Source: Shewanella corallii
Lineage (GTDB): Bacteria > Pseudomonadota > Gammaproteobacteria > Enterobacterales > Shewanellaceae
Assembly (NCBI RefSeq): GCF_023349125.1
Contig: NZ_JAKIKT010000003.1
Coordinates: 124,001-188,000, forward strand
Direction: 5' to 3'
Length of the DNA: 64,000 bases
Shown here: positions 1 through 10,003 of the stretch, piece by piece
How positions within the stretch are numbered: position 1 is the stretch's first letter
How the letters are laid out: each line of letters begins with the position of its first letter
Program-made: the position numbers and the translations under genes
The notes under the pieces: generated by a model
Databases searched by the model: none
Told to the model about the DNA's origin: nothing
What the model saw: the letters and a program-made list of their open reading frames with translations, nothing else

Positions 1-2
1 TA

Positions 3-191
3 CTGATTGGCGCCAGCATAGGGACTTTCAATGAGATCACAGATACCAGCATACGACTCAAGCAGGAAGTTGAAGACATAACTGGTGCCGTCGTGCTTTG
101 CCGAATCCCCAAAGTTGTCCCTCGCCAGGGAAAACATACATTTGTCGCTGATCCTGTGGGAGAAACCCCTAATGAATCCGTTGCCACTTAA
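3..191 (+). CDS. C-terminal end of an upstream gene, unrecognised
   Basis: An open frame runs in from the left edge for 62 codons and stops with TAA at 189-191. The visible tail includes IRLKQEVEDITGAVVLCRIP and ends in NESVAT. It overlaps the ATG at 172 of the next gene by 20 bases, which suggests translational coupling in the same exopolysaccharide operon. I do not recognise the family from this fragment, and the start lies outside the window. Confidence 0.55.
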   Translation: MIGASIGTFNEITDTSIRLKQEVEDITGAVVLCRIPKVVPRQGKHTFVADPVGETPNESVAT

Positions 192-2697
192 TACTATTCT
201 GCTGATATTCACTTGCCTGTGTTCAACCAGTTTTGCGGCCCAGCAAATCCCCCTTTCCCGGGCGCCCTCAGTGAGCTCTGGAAAAGTCGCTATGACCTTT
301 ACTCCAGCGGATGCAGAGAAACTGACCGGGGCCGTAGACCTGATGATCACAGGCATAAATCAATCCTCTGAGCCTTCGATTGTGGTTTTACGATTGGACG
401 ACAAAGAGAAAGCGCCTTACCACGACAGAGTTAACCTCGAGCGGGTGGTTCCTCCGGGCAAATTTACCCTCAATCAACTGCTGGGCGGACTCGAGACGCC
501 GGGAAAGCGCCCGCTGATAATCCATCAGCTCAAGCAGATTATTGTATTCGCTGCCGATCCTGACACAGTCAGGCTCACCGGTGCCAAATTGGTTCAACAC
601 CCGCCTCTGCCCGATGGCTCAGTTGGCTGGGATCTCGGCCCCAAAGGCAGTGCTCTCTGGCCCGGGTTTCAACCCCTGCCCCCCTTCAATACCATGCTCA
701 GGGGCAAGCATATGAGAGCCATTGACAGAGGCGGTAAAATGCAAGCCAGTGAGGGCCTGACCACAGATGGCATTCAGGGTCTCGAAGGAATCAAGCTGCC
801 TTTGGCAGCGGGCCCATGGGCCATAACACTTTGGCTCAGAGATCCCGGAGAGTGGGAATACCTTCCCCCTGTGTATCAAAGACAAATCACAGTCAACGGT
901 ACTCTTGTAAGCTCACTCAATTTGTCTGCGGATGATTGGGTTGAGCAGGTCTATATTGGACGACAGTGGCCTGAAGCCAAGCCTGCAGATTCCGGCTACA
1001 TCAGATATGCCGATGGGCCCAACAGCAAGGTAACCTTTCTGGTGTACAGCCAGGGTCAGGGCATAGATATCGTTATCTCGGGCAATATGCCCCATGCCGG
1101 TTATGTCAGTGCCATCCTGGCTGAACCGGCGAAAGACAGGCAAATATTGATGACAACCCAGGTTGAAGATGCGAGTGGTCTGCCCGTTCTGGCTCAGGTT
1201 GAAAAAGGACGGGAGTTTTGGTGGAACAACAACTGGCCCCTGTCAGAGAGCTTTAAAGTGACCAAGCCCCCTGTCAACAATAAGCTGAATGGCATTGAAT
1301 GGCTTGAAAAACCACCACAAAAAGTGGCTCCCGGCAGCTGGTTTAGTGCCAGCTTCAGACTGCCAGCCGAGTTGTCACTGCTTGATCTGCAAGTCACCAC
1401 TCCCACCTCGGGGAAGCGTGCCCTGCCGGTACAACTCAGGTATGGACACTGGCGCTGGCAACGCAGTGCCCTCAAATCTACCCTGTTACGAGCCAGTGAC
1501 ACCTATCTGAAGTCCGGACTACCCCCTTCAAAAAACCATCCGGGAGGCAGAAAAATCCATCTCAGAGTCAAGGTCCCGCAGTCAGCACCGGGCGGGACTT
1601 ACACAGGGAACATTGAAGTGGTTTCCAACAAGGGCAGAGTTGAACTTCCCCTGCAGGTGGATGTGATGGACTCGCCTCTTCCTGATGTCACCCAAACCAT
1701 AGGCGTCTACCTTGAGCATCAGGTGCAGTATGGCTGGTTCAAACAAACTCAGGCTCTGAGCCAAGCGGCACTGGAATGTGACCTTAAGTTTCTGCGCGGT
1801 CAGGGATTAACTTCCGTCGCCCCCCCCTTGCCTACACCTTCAGATCCTCAGGGGATCATAGCCATGGTTGATGCCATCACCACACTCCGCCGTAATGGAT
1901 TCGATGCCCCGGTTTTGGCTTATACTCCTCTCAAACGCCTGATTGCCGCCATGGGCGTGGATCAGGCAGCCACAGTCATCGCCAATCTGAGCAGGGAACT
2001 CTCTTCAAAGCAACTGCCAGAGCCGGTTTGGGTCAGCGCAGATGAGCCCTCCAATGCAGACAGCATCAATGACCTCGAAGCCAGCTTCAGATATGTAAAG
2101 GCGTTTTCGCCCCAATCCAGACTGGCCGGCCACCTGAACAACAGTGGTGACAGGAAGTGGCTGAGTAAATTTGATCTGCTACTGCTCAATGACGGCTTTG
2201 GAATCGACAAAGACCAACTGGCAAGCATCCCCTCATCCAATGAAGTCTGGTTGTATAACCTCAGCCCCAGACGCCACGCTGCCGGTTTCTATCTCTGGCA
2301 AACCGGCGCCGAAGGTCTGATGTTATGGCATGCGCGTATGCCAACGGCAGACCCCTTTAATCCAACCGATGGCCGCGAATCAGATATCCAGTTTCTTTAC
2401 CCCAGCGTCAGTCCATGCCCACTGCAGCATGATGTCGATCAGGGGCTGTTTGAGCTGACCGATGGCATCAATGATCTGCAGTGGCTTACCTGGCTTGAAC
2501 AGCGCGCCAAAAGTGACAGCCAGGCAGGGAAACTGTTACGCCAACTGAGAAAACAGGTGCCCGACAACTGGGAAGAGATGTCCCGGGTGCCTGTGTCGAC
2601 CTTAAATAAATGGCGCGATCGCATTATTGCACTGAGTATTAAAAGCGAACGAAAAACAGCATCGCAAATTGCAAATATGGCACCACAACAAGAGTAA
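172..2697 (+). CDS. Exported glycoside-hydrolase-like protein (DUF4091-like)
   Basis: 841 residues. The ATG at 172 is preferred over an in-frame ATG at 85: GGGAG lies 9 bases upstream and the protein then begins with a clear signal peptide (MNPLPLNTILLIFTCLCSTS, cleavage near FAA-QQ). An N-terminal half of beta-sandwich character is followed by a probable TIM-barrel region with VWVSADEPSN and the tail motif GFYLWQTGAEGLMLWHARM. That tail recalls DUF4091/DUF6067 proteins, which resemble glycoside hydrolases. It lies between the upstream partial gene and three exopolysaccharide transferases, so a role in trimming or modifying the exported polysaccharide is plausible. Catalytic residues are not established, and the family assignment rests on recall of motifs only. 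Confidence 0.6.
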   Translation: MNPLPLNTILLIFTCLCSTSFAAQQIPLSRAPSVSSGKVAMTFTPADAEKLTGAVDLMITGINQSSEPSIVVLRLDDKEKAPYHDRVNLERVVPPGKFTLNQLLGGLETPGKRPLIIHQLKQIIVFAADPDTVRLTGAKLVQHPPLPDGSVGWDLGPKGSALWPGFQPLPPFNTMLRGKHMRAIDRGGKMQASEGLTTDGIQGLEGIKLPLAAGPWAITLWLRDPGEWEYLPPVYQRQITVNGTLVSSLNLSADDWVEQVYIGRQWPEAKPADSGYIRYADGPNSKVTFLVYSQGQGIDIVISGNMPHAGYVSAILAEPAKDRQILMTTQVEDASGLPVLAQVEKGREFWWNNNWPLSESFKVTKPPVNNKLNGIEWLEKPPQKVAPGSWFSASFRLPAELSLLDLQVTTPTSGKRALPVQLRYGHWRWQRSALKSTLLRASDTYLKSGLPPSKNHPGGRKIHLRVKVPQSAPGGTYTGNIEVVSNKGRVELPLQVDVMDSPLPDVTQTIGVYLEHQVQYGWFKQTQALSQAALECDLKFLRGQGLTSVAPPLPTPSDPQGIIAMVDAITTLRRNGFDAPVLAYTPLKRLIAAMGVDQAATVIANLSRELSSKQLPEPVWVSADEPSNADSINDLEASFRYVKAFSPQSRLAGHLNNSGDRKWLSKFDLLLLNDGFGIDKDQLASIPSSNEVWLYNLSPRRHAAGFYLWQTGAEGLMLWHARMPTADPFNPTDGRESDIQFLYPSVSPCPLQHDVDQGLFELTDGINDLQWLTWLEQRAKSDSQAGKLLRQLRKQVPDNWEEMSRVPVSTLNKWRDRIIALSIKSERKTASQIANMAPQQE

Positions 2698-2791
2698 TCA
2701 AAACAGGCAATCATCGTTTAATCATACGCTTACAGCATTGGCACAAGATCTGCTCTGACCTAAGCAGAATATGATTAGGTCGGAGCAGAAC

Positions 2792-3901
2792 ATGCACAAA
2801 GTATTTCAGGTCGTTCAGCATTTACGCCCGGGTGGACTGGAGAATATGGTGTTGGATATCCAACAATTCTCCCTGTTTAATGAAAATACCTGGGTCATCA
2901 GCCTGGAAGGAGACAAAGAATCAGCCCTGCGCCACTGGCCCAAATTGAAGGCAGTAGAAGACAGACTGATTTTCCTCAATAAACAAGAAGGTTTATCTAT
3001 TGGTCTGTTGAGCGAGCTCAAGCAGTTTTTCGAGCGTGAGCAACCGGATGTTATTCACACTCATCATGTTGGGCCACTTCTCTATGCTGGCTTCGCTGCC
3101 CGTCTGGCCGGGGTTAAGGCCATTATCCATACTGAACACGATGCCTGGCACCTGGCCGCACGTAAGCGTCGTATGCTGCAAAAGCTGGCGTTAAAACTGG
3201 CTCGCCCAATCGTAGTCGCTGATGGCTCTGCCGTTGCACAAAGCCTGCAGCTAAATCTTGGATTGGAGCAGGTCAAAACCATTCACAACGGCATAGACAC
3301 CAACAGATTCTGCCCGGGTTCTAAGGCTGAAGCACGACAAAAGCTATCCCTGCCTCAAAATGTCAGACTGGTCGGCTGCAGTGGTCGAATGGAAGCAGTA
3401 AAAAATCACGAGATGCTGATTGGCGCCATTGGCTATCTGGACGAAGATATTCATCTGGTACTGGCCGGTGATGGCAGCTGCATGCCACAACTTCAGTACC
3501 GGACTCTGGTTGAAGGACTGGGTCACAGAGTGCACTTTCTGGGACATACTGATGATATGCCGGTATTTTACCAGGCGCTGAATCTCTTCTGTCTGCCCTC
3601 TTTGTTCGAAGGTTTTCCGCTGGCACCGCTGGAAGCTCAAGCCTGCAACATACCCGCCATAGTCACAGATGTTGGCTGCTGCAAAGATACCCTTTGTCCT
3701 ATCAGTGGTCGCCTGCTTGAAAATCACCATGCCAAAGACGCCGCCAACGCCATCGCTGATGTGTTGAACTCCCGACTGGAGGCCAACCCACGCCAGTTTA
3801 TTACCCGGCATTTTGATGTTCGTACTATGGCCAAGGCCTATGACGATCTCTGCCATTTGGAACTGAATGGACAGGCTGCCCTGGTGGAGGATTCAAAATG
3901 A
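2792..3901 (+). CDS. Glycosyltransferase family 4 (exopolysaccharide)
   Basis: 369 residues. The ATG at 2792 has GGAGC just upstream; the in-frame ATG at 2771 has no ribosome site. The N-terminal motif LRPGGLENMVLDI is the donor-fold glycine loop seen in PEP-CTERM/EpsH-associated sugar transferases. HTHHVGPLLYAGFAARLAG and the C-terminal GT4 motif FEGFPLAPLEAQA (the E-x7-E region that binds the nucleotide sugar) are present. It is cytoplasmic and probably transfers a sugar from a nucleotide donor to a growing undecaprenyl-linked repeat unit. Its stop overlaps the next start in ATGA at 3898-3901. Donor and acceptor sugars cannot be read from sequence. Confidence 0.85.
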   Translation: MHKVFQVVQHLRPGGLENMVLDIQQFSLFNENTWVISLEGDKESALRHWPKLKAVEDRLIFLNKQEGLSIGLLSELKQFFEREQPDVIHTHHVGPLLYAGFAARLAGVKAIIHTEHDAWHLAARKRRMLQKLALKLARPIVVADGSAVAQSLQLNLGLEQVKTIHNGIDTNRFCPGSKAEARQKLSLPQNVRLVGCSGRMEAVKNHEMLIGAIGYLDEDIHLVLAGDGSCMPQLQYRTLVEGLGHRVHFLGHTDDMPVFYQALNLFCLPSLFEGFPLAPLEAQACNIPAIVTDVGCCKDTLCPISGRLLENHHAKDAANAIADVLNSRLEANPRQFITRHFDVRTMAKAYDDLCHLELNGQAALVEDSK

Positions 3902-5079
3902 ACGACATCATTGTTCTGGTCACTTTGCTCAGCGGCGCACTGGTGGTCTACCACCATCTGGTGTACCCATTGCTGCTGAAGAAACTGGCGAAAACAGATA
4001 ATACCGGCGAACCCTGCACACCAGAGCAACTGCCCCATATCAGCATAGTCGTGCCAGCTTACAACGAAGAAGCCTGGATAGCCGACAAGATCCGTAATCT
4101 GGCCAGCCTGGATTACCCGGCAGACAAGTTAACTGTCCACATTGGATTTGATGGCTGCAGTGACCAAAGTGCTGCCATTGCTCGACAGACTCTTAACGAA
4201 GTCTTGTGCGCCGACCTGCAATGTCATCTGCACGAATTCACAGAGAATCGTGGCAAGGTGGCCGTGATTAACGAACTGATTCATCAGGCTGAGGGAGAGA
4301 TTATCGCCCTGAGTGACACCTCAGCCCTGCTCTCCATTGATACGCTTACCCTGGCTGCCGCCCATTTTAATAATGACCGTATTGGCGTGGTCAACAGTCA
4401 CTACCTGATGCTTCAGCCAGGCAATGAAGGTGAGCAGAAGTACTGGCAGTATCAAAACAAGGTCAAAGTGATGGAGGCAGCACTGGGCGCTCCCCAGGGA
4501 ACCCACGGCGCCCTGTACCTGTTTCGTAAATCCCTGTTTCAGCCGCTTCCCGGCGACACCATTAACGATGACTTTATTTTGCCAATGTCCATAGTCGCCA
4601 GGGGTTATCTGGGTGTGCAGGAAAACCGGATACACGCAGTCGAGATGGAAGCCACTAATGATGACCAGAACTTCAAACGCCGGGTTCGCATCGGCGCAGG
4701 CAATCTGCAACAGGTGTTCAGGCTGAAGCACTTGCTGAATCCGGTTCAGGGCAACCTGAGTCTGATGTTTTGGTCAGGTAAAGCACTGCGGGTAGCCTGC
4801 GGTCCTCTGATGCTGATTGCACTGGCTGGCTCATTGTATCTGGCGGCCAGCTACTGGCTGTTCGCTCTGCTGGCCGGACTGCAACTTCTGGTATGGGGAC
4901 TGGCCACAGTGGGATTTATCTGGCCAGCAACTCAGCAAAACAAGCTGATACAACTGGTGTGCTACTTAATTTCAGGCCACATGGCCATTATGACCGGCGG
5001 AATGCGTTATCTGCTGGGATTGGAGAAGGGTCGCTGGACCCGGGTAACAGGATCTGACAAAGCGGGGAAAACCTCATGA
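3898..5079 (+). CDS. Glycosyltransferase family 2, membrane-anchored
   Basis: 393 residues, started by the ATGA overlap with the preceding GT4 gene. There is one N-terminal membrane segment. A GT-A domain follows, with ISIVVPAYNEEAWI, the metal-binding region GFDGCSDQS and a conserved ENRGK. GTHGALYLFRKSLF and INDDFILPM match the acceptor side of processive-type GT2 enzymes. Two or three hydrophobic helices lie near residues 300-380 (MLIALAGSLYLAASYWLFAL). It probably extends the lipid-linked repeat at the inner membrane. It ends in another ATGA overlap with the next gene at 5076-5079. Confidence 0.85.
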   Translation: MNDIIVLVTLLSGALVVYHHLVYPLLLKKLAKTDNTGEPCTPEQLPHISIVVPAYNEEAWIADKIRNLASLDYPADKLTVHIGFDGCSDQSAAIARQTLNEVLCADLQCHLHEFTENRGKVAVINELIHQAEGEIIALSDTSALLSIDTLTLAAAHFNNDRIGVVNSHYLMLQPGNEGEQKYWQYQNKVKVMEAALGAPQGTHGALYLFRKSLFQPLPGDTINDDFILPMSIVARGYLGVQENRIHAVEMEATNDDQNFKRRVRIGAGNLQQVFRLKHLLNPVQGNLSLMFWSGKALRVACGPLMLIALAGSLYLAASYWLFALLAGLQLLVWGLATVGFIWPATQQNKLIQLVCYLISGHMAIMTGGMRYLLGLEKGRWTRVTGSDKAGKTS

Positions 5080-5708
5080 CACATATTCATCCCTTAACGG
5101 CAATGTTAAAGCGGGGCTCAGATATATTGATGGCAAGCATAGGTATATTGATCACCCTGCCCCTTCTTCCGATTATCGCACTGGCCATCAAACTGGACAG
5201 TCCGGGACCGGTATTCTTTAAACAGATGCGAATAGGTCGCTCACTGCCCGATAGAACACTTATGTTCAATATGATTAAGTTTCGCACCATGGTGTGCAAT
5301 GCCGAGAGTGTGACAGGTGCGGTATGGGCGTCAAAGCAGGACCCAAGAATTACCCGGGTCGGCCGCTTCCTGCGTAAAACCCGGCTGGATGAAATCCCCC
5401 AGTTTATCAATGTCCTTATGGGCGATATGTCCATGATAGGGCCCAGACCTGAACGTCCGGGGTTTTACCAGTCGCTTGAAGATGCCATCCCCTTCTTTGC
5501 GGACAGAACCTATGGACTGATGCCGGGCATCACCGGACTGGCGCAGGTCAAACAGGGTTACGATACCTGCATTAATGATGTGAGAAGCAAGGTGGGCTAT
5601 GACCACGCGTACTGCCTGTCAATGTCATCGCTGAAGGCCTGGGTAAAAATGGACCTCTATATTATCTTTGCCACGCTGTCGGTGATGTTTAATGGCCGTG
5701 GCCAGTAA
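5076..5708 (+). CDS. Undecaprenyl-phosphate sugar phosphotransferase (bacterial sugar transferase family)
   Basis: 210 residues, the short catalytic-core form of the WcaJ/PglC-type monotopic phosphoglycosyl transferases. The order is one N-terminal re-entrant helix (ILMASIGILITLPLLPIIAL), SPGPVFFKQMRIG, IKFRTM, TRLDEIPQFINVLMGDMSMI and GPRPERP, the canonical family motifs. The LDEIPQ segment carries the catalytic D-E pair. It transfers a sugar-1-phosphate from UDP-sugar to undecaprenyl phosphate and so starts repeat-unit synthesis. It is the last gene of the operon and is followed by a terminator. Confidence 0.9.
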   Translation: MTHIHPLTAMLKRGSDILMASIGILITLPLLPIIALAIKLDSPGPVFFKQMRIGRSLPDRTLMFNMIKFRTMVCNAESVTGAVWASKQDPRITRVGRFLRKTRLDEIPQFINVLMGDMSMIGPRPERPGFYQSLEDAIPFFADRTYGLMPGITGLAQVKQGYDTCINDVRSKVGYDHAYCLSMSSLKAWVKMDLYIIFATLSVMFNGRGQ

Positions 5709-5740
5709 CTGGCTATTTGTGGTGGTTTTGAGATGGCAAT

Positions 5741-5768
5741 AAAAAGGCCGCTTCAAGCGGCCCTTTTA
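5741..5768. terminator. Bidirectional rho-independent terminator
   Basis: The hairpin GGCCGC-TTCAA-GCGGCC has an A-run on its left and TTTTAT on its right. It separates the convergent exopolysaccharide operon and antiporter gene, and could serve both. Confidence 0.8.
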
Positions 5769-5770
5769 TC

Positions 5771-7585
5771 TCAATCTTTATCATCATCCCCGGAAGCATC
5801 GCTCTCTGGCACGGGAGAAGACAGATAGATCAACTCATAGCCTGAATCAGCCAATTGAGTTTCCGACGTCATTATGTGCAGTCGGCCCTCTTTACTCCAG
5901 GCCAGAGGAATAAACCCTTCACCAACCCGGGTCATCAAATCGGCCAGGGTATAGTTCTCGGTCAGCAGCGTGCTTTTTACCATGCCGCCACGGGACATCT
6001 GACTGGCAATTTTTGCATAGGAAACACCATCAGCAAACAAGCACAAACGCTTGCGGTATGACTCGGACATCTGCAATCTGGCACTGTTGGATTCAAAATT
6101 ATTCAACCCAAACACTTTGGACTCGCCGAACACATCCTGATAGTAAAAGTTCACCAGTGGATTAAGCTTTCGATAGGGAGATATCACCAGCGCACGCCCA
6201 ATACCGGTAAGGTCCAGTGCATTTTCTGCATGTTCAGATGCCGGGTTACCAAAGTAAACAGGGATATTATCCATCCTCGCAAGACGAATATTGTCCCAGT
6301 TGGTATCGGCAAGCAGCACCTTATAGCCATTGTCCATCAAAATTTTTGCAAGATTACGACTGAATACAGATGCCCCGAATATCAATACGCCCTGAGGCGC
6401 ATCCATCCGCACGCCCAGCCACTTTGCCCAGGCTGACGCAGTAAGGCTTTGAATCACCACTGTGCCGATAATTACTACAAACACCAAAGGGACAATCAGC
6501 TCTGCTCCCGCGAAGCCTTTCTCCTGCAGCTTAATGGCAAACAGTGAGGACACAGCCGCAGCCACAATACCCCGGGGAGCCATCCAGCTGAGGAACCATT
6601 TCTCAGCGCTGCTCAGACTGGTTCCAATACCGCAAAGCCAGATACTGACAGGACGAGCGATAAACAGCACCACAGCAAGCAAGGCCAAACTGCCCCACCC
6701 CAGTGCCATAACCGCTTCTGAGTCCAGACGCGCGGCCAGAAGAATAAACAGCGCCGAGATCATCAGTACCGTCAGGGTTTCCTTGAACTCGATAATGTCA
6801 CTGATATCCAGGTCTTTGATGTTGGCCATCAAAATGCCCATCACAGTCACCGTCAGCAGGCCAGACTCTTCCTCAATAGCGTTGGAAAGCACAAATACCC
6901 CCAACATAATGGTGAGCACGGCAGTATTACGCAGATAATGGGGAATCCAGCGGCGCTTAAGTATCAGGCCAAGTAACCAACCTGTCGCCGCGCCCAGCCC
7001 CAACCCCACCAGCAGGGTCAGGCCAAATGCCTGCAGTACATGGGTAGCGGGGTCATTAGTGGCCACCACGTATTCGTAAACCAGTACCGCCAGCAAAGCA
7101 CCAATGGGGTCGATAACTATGCCTTCCCATCTCAATATGCTGCCGAGTTTGGCACTGGGGCGAACACTACGAAGCATGGGAACAATCACTGTAGGTCCGG
7201 TAACCACCACCAATGCCCCGAACAGAATCGCCAGCTCCCAGGCAAAGCCCATCAGATAGTGGCAGGCAACTGAAATAATGGTCCATGTGACCAGGGCACC
7301 AATGGAGACCAGGTTAATCACCATCTTGCCGTGATCCCGGATCTCCTTAAAATTAAGGGTCAGAGCCCCTTCAAACAGGATAATAGCGACCCCAAGAGAG
7401 ATCATGGGGAACAGCAGATCACCCAGTAAGGCTTCAGGTTGAATAATGCCCAGTCCGGGGCCGAGTAACAGGCCACACAGCAGCAAAGGTAAAATCGCTG
7501 GCAGGCGCATGCGCCACCCCAGCCACTGACACAGGAGCGACAAGACTCCCACTAATCCCAACATGCCGGCTATCTGCTCTGCCAT
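5771..7585 (-). CDS. CPA1-family sodium(potassium)/proton antiporter with C-terminal nucleotide-binding-like domain
   Basis: 604 residues. AGGGAG lies 9 bases before the ATG. Residues about 1-390 form a 12-13 helix NhaP/CPA1 exchanger with ALVVVTGPTVIVPMLRS and WEGIVIDPIGALLAV, the aspartate-containing ion-binding helices of this family. Residues about 400-520 form a Rossmann-like RCK/TrkA-N segment (GVLIFGASVFSRNLAKILMD) that probably gates the antiporter. It exports Na+ or K+ in exchange for H+ at the inner membrane, for pH and salt homeostasis. It is a single gene bounded by a terminator downstream. Confidence 0.85.
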   Translation of the reverse strand: MAEQIAGMLGLVGVLSLLCQWLGWRMRLPAILPLLLCGLLLGPGLGIIQPEALLGDLLFPMISLGVAIILFEGALTLNFKEIRDHGKMVINLVSIGALVTWTIISVACHYLMGFAWELAILFGALVVVTGPTVIVPMLRSVRPSAKLGSILRWEGIVIDPIGALLAVLVYEYVVATNDPATHVLQAFGLTLLVGLGLGAATGWLLGLILKRRWIPHYLRNTAVLTIMLGVFVLSNAIEEESGLLTVTVMGILMANIKDLDISDIIEFKETLTVLMISALFILLAARLDSEAVMALGWGSLALLAVVLFIARPVSIWLCGIGTSLSSAEKWFLSWMAPRGIVAAAVSSLFAIKLQEKGFAGAELIVPLVFVVIIGTVVIQSLTASAWAKWLGVRMDAPQGVLIFGASVFSRNLAKILMDNGYKVLLADTNWDNIRLARMDNIPVYFGNPASEHAENALDLTGIGRALVISPYRKLNPLVNFYYQDVFGESKVFGLNNFESNSARLQMSESYRKRLCLFADGVSYAKIASQMSRGGMVKSTLLTENYTLADLMTRVGEGFIPLAWSKEGRLHIMTSETQLADSGYELIYLSSPVPESDASGDDDKD

Positions 7586-7779
7586 GCACCATCACTCCCT
7601 GAATATTGATGAATCATTGAAATTAAAGCTTAAACTCACACATTCGATCGCCATTTAACAGCACCGAATATCAGTGGCTAAAGAGCATATCCTGACTGCA
7701 GTGAGCTATTCTTGCTTTAAAACAACACCATAGCTATTTTGCTTACCAGAATATGACACTAAGCTTAATATCCCGGACC

Positions 7780-9459
7780 TCAGGCCTGGCTGGACTGTGG
7801 CCGATATAAATGAACATCCTGCTGTGGGAATGGGATGGTAATACCTTCACGGTCAAACCTCAGTTTCACCTCACGGGTCACGTCCCAGTAAACATCCCAG
7901 TAATCGTCTGTTTTAACCCAGGGTCTGACGATAAAGTCCACCGATGAGGTATTCAGTACATGCACTTTGATCATAGGCTCCGGGCTGCGCAGTACTGCCG
8001 GATGATTACTGATAATGTCCCCCAACACGGCTTCAGCCTTGGTTAAATCATCCTGATAGCCAATCCCAAACACCATATCCACTCTGCGGATACGTTCATG
8101 GGTCACATTCTTAATCACATCGCCCCAAATCTTGCTGTTGGGCACTATGATGATCTGGTTGTCAAAGGTGCGAATGGTCGTATTGACCAGGCTCATATGG
8201 CTCACTTTGCCATCAACGCCACCGGCATAAACAAAGTCGCCTACATCAAAAGGTCGATAGATCAGCAACATCATCCCGGCGGCAAAGTTTGACAGCGTAT
8301 CCTGCAGCGCAAAGCCAATAATCACCCCGGCAATACCAAAGCCGGTCAGTACCGGGGCCAGATCCAGGCCGATCTGAGACAGGCCCACCAGAATACCTAT
8401 CACCCAGACCACCTTGCCTGCCATGGAGATAAAGAAATCCTGCATCAACTGCGACAGTTTGAAGTTCCTGGCAGCCACAGTTTTGCGGACAACAGACTGA
8501 GTGAGGTTGGCTGCGAATTTAGCGGCAAACAGGATCAGCGCCAGAATGACCAGCTGAAATATCACCTGAGGGGCATTATCCAGGGTCCAGTCCCAAACCG
8601 AATAGGACCAGTGTTTGATGATCGACAGCAGCACATCCCAATCCAAAATATCCCTGGTGATATTGCCGGTTGCGCTGAATACCTGGCGCTTATACTCGGC
8701 GGTGGGTAATCCAAGTTTATCGGCCAGGGTATAAGTGTTGATCATGCTCTGAACCACAATATCCAGCTTTTGCTGGGTCACCAATTGGCTGAGCTGGAAC
8801 CCTGACTTATCTGACTCCAGACTCACAGACAGTTGGCGGCCAATAACGCTGAGCTGCTGTTGGATATAATCGATGGAGGCTGACAACAACCTGAGCCGCT
8901 GGCTGATCTGCTCGGTCAGCCTTGCCTGAGCATCGGTTTCTCCCTGCCCCAGCTTGCGCATCCACTCGATGTTTTCCCAGCTGGATTGCAGCACTGAGTT
9001 GAGGTAGCTCTGCAACTCTCCATATTGGTTGATCAAAGACAGCTTACTGTCGTCACTGGCCTTATTGATCTGGTCATTAAGCTGAGTCAGCCTTTTATTG
9101 ATAAAGCTATAAGCCTGTTTGGAGTAAACCTCCTGCTGCCTGACCAGCTGCAACAACCTTTGGCTGTCCATAGCCTCATTACTGATCGCTCTGGCCAACA
9201 GCTTTCTCAGCTCCTGGTTTTTTACAAACAATTGAGTTTGCAAGGCATCTCTGTCTTCACCCGTGGCACTGTTCATACTCGAAGCCAGATCCGCATTGTT
9301 CTGCAACATCTGGTCGATTTCAGCCACCAAAGGTGACTCAGCCTGCGCCTGCATGGGCTCAGCACTACTGGGTGTTTGATTGGTCTGGCTTGCCAGCTCA
9401 AAAGAGAGCAAGCAGAAGGTGAACAGGAACAACAGGTGGGTTGAATTGAGTCTGGCCAT
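7780..9459 (-). CDS. MscS-family mechanosensitive ion channel with periplasmic coiled-coil region
   Basis: 559 residues. The ATG at 9459 is preferred because GGGAG lies 6 bases upstream; an ATG at 9465 would abut that site. A signal peptide (STHLLFLFTFCLLSF) leads into a long glutamine-rich helical region (about 30-250), probably periplasmic. Membrane helices follow near residues 290-390, then the pore helix GFGIAGVIIGFALQDTLSNF, typical of MscS, and the cytosolic beta domain (RPFDVGDFVYAGG, TTIRTFDNQIIIVPNSKI). It would open under membrane tension to release solutes on hypo-osmotic shock. Confidence 0.88.
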   Translation of the reverse strand: MARLNSTHLLFLFTFCLLSFELASQTNQTPSSAEPMQAQAESPLVAEIDQMLQNNADLASSMNSATGEDRDALQTQLFVKNQELRKLLARAISNEAMDSQRLLQLVRQQEVYSKQAYSFINKRLTQLNDQINKASDDSKLSLINQYGELQSYLNSVLQSSWENIEWMRKLGQGETDAQARLTEQISQRLRLLSASIDYIQQQLSVIGRQLSVSLESDKSGFQLSQLVTQQKLDIVVQSMINTYTLADKLGLPTAEYKRQVFSATGNITRDILDWDVLLSIIKHWSYSVWDWTLDNAPQVIFQLVILALILFAAKFAANLTQSVVRKTVAARNFKLSQLMQDFFISMAGKVVWVIGILVGLSQIGLDLAPVLTGFGIAGVIIGFALQDTLSNFAAGMMLLIYRPFDVGDFVYAGGVDGKVSHMSLVNTTIRTFDNQIIIVPNSKIWGDVIKNVTHERIRRVDMVFGIGYQDDLTKAEAVLGDIISNHPAVLRSPEPMIKVHVLNTSSVDFIVRPWVKTDDYWDVYWDVTREVKLRFDREGITIPFPQQDVHLYRPQSSQA

Positions 9460-9597
9460 ATACATCTCCCAAATCTATTTGGTGATGAAAAAGGATTACC
9501 CAAACCTGCAACAAAACTCAGCGCGGGTACAGACGCAATTCAACCTGATAGATGTAAATCGGATAACTCATTGATTGTGAGCCTTATGACTAAATGC

Positions 9598-9918
9598 TCA
9601 GGGATAGAAGACTGCAAGCCACAAGGTTGGAGAGTCGGGATCTGTCCACTTAACCTTATGTTTCACCCTCTTTGGGATATTCAGATAGTCGCCATCATTA
9701 AGATGCACTTCGCGCCCATCTTCAAATTCAAGTATGCCAGCCCCTTTGAGCACCATGACCCACTCATTCCCATCCTGCTCATACCAGCCGACATCGGGAG
9801 AACTGTGCCCTTTGGAGACGATACGCTCGATTCTGAACCCCGGCAGCGACAACAGATCGCTAAACTCTTCATGTTCAAAACTGTCGGGGAGGTTTTGGTA
9901 GATATTATGTCTATCCAT
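9598..9918 (-). CDS. Small cupin-domain protein
   Basis: 106 residues from the ATG at 9918, which has AGGACG 7 bases upstream. It is a single cupin barrel: GNEWVMVLKGAGILEFEDG is cupin motif 1 and DGDYLNIPKRVKHKVKW is motif 2, with histidines that could bind a metal. The substrate is unknown. It stands alone between the MscS channel gene and a DUF4386 pair. Confidence 0.75.
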   Translation of the reverse strand: MDRHNIYQNLPDSFEHEEFSDLLSLPGFRIERIVSKGHSSPDVGWYEQDGNEWVMVLKGAGILEFEDGREVHLNDGDYLNIPKRVKHKVKWTDPDSPTLWLAVFYP

Positions 9919-10003
9919 TATTCGTCCTGAAGTGGATAGCACTTAACCAGCGGTGAGCAATTGTGTATTGAGACAACACCTGAACAGTTGCATATAGGTA
10001 AGA

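Noticed and set aside
3..191. Assignment of the left-edge fragment to a polysaccharide co-polymerase or tyrosine kinase
   Set aside because: Position fits, but no diagnostic motif is visible in 62 residues.
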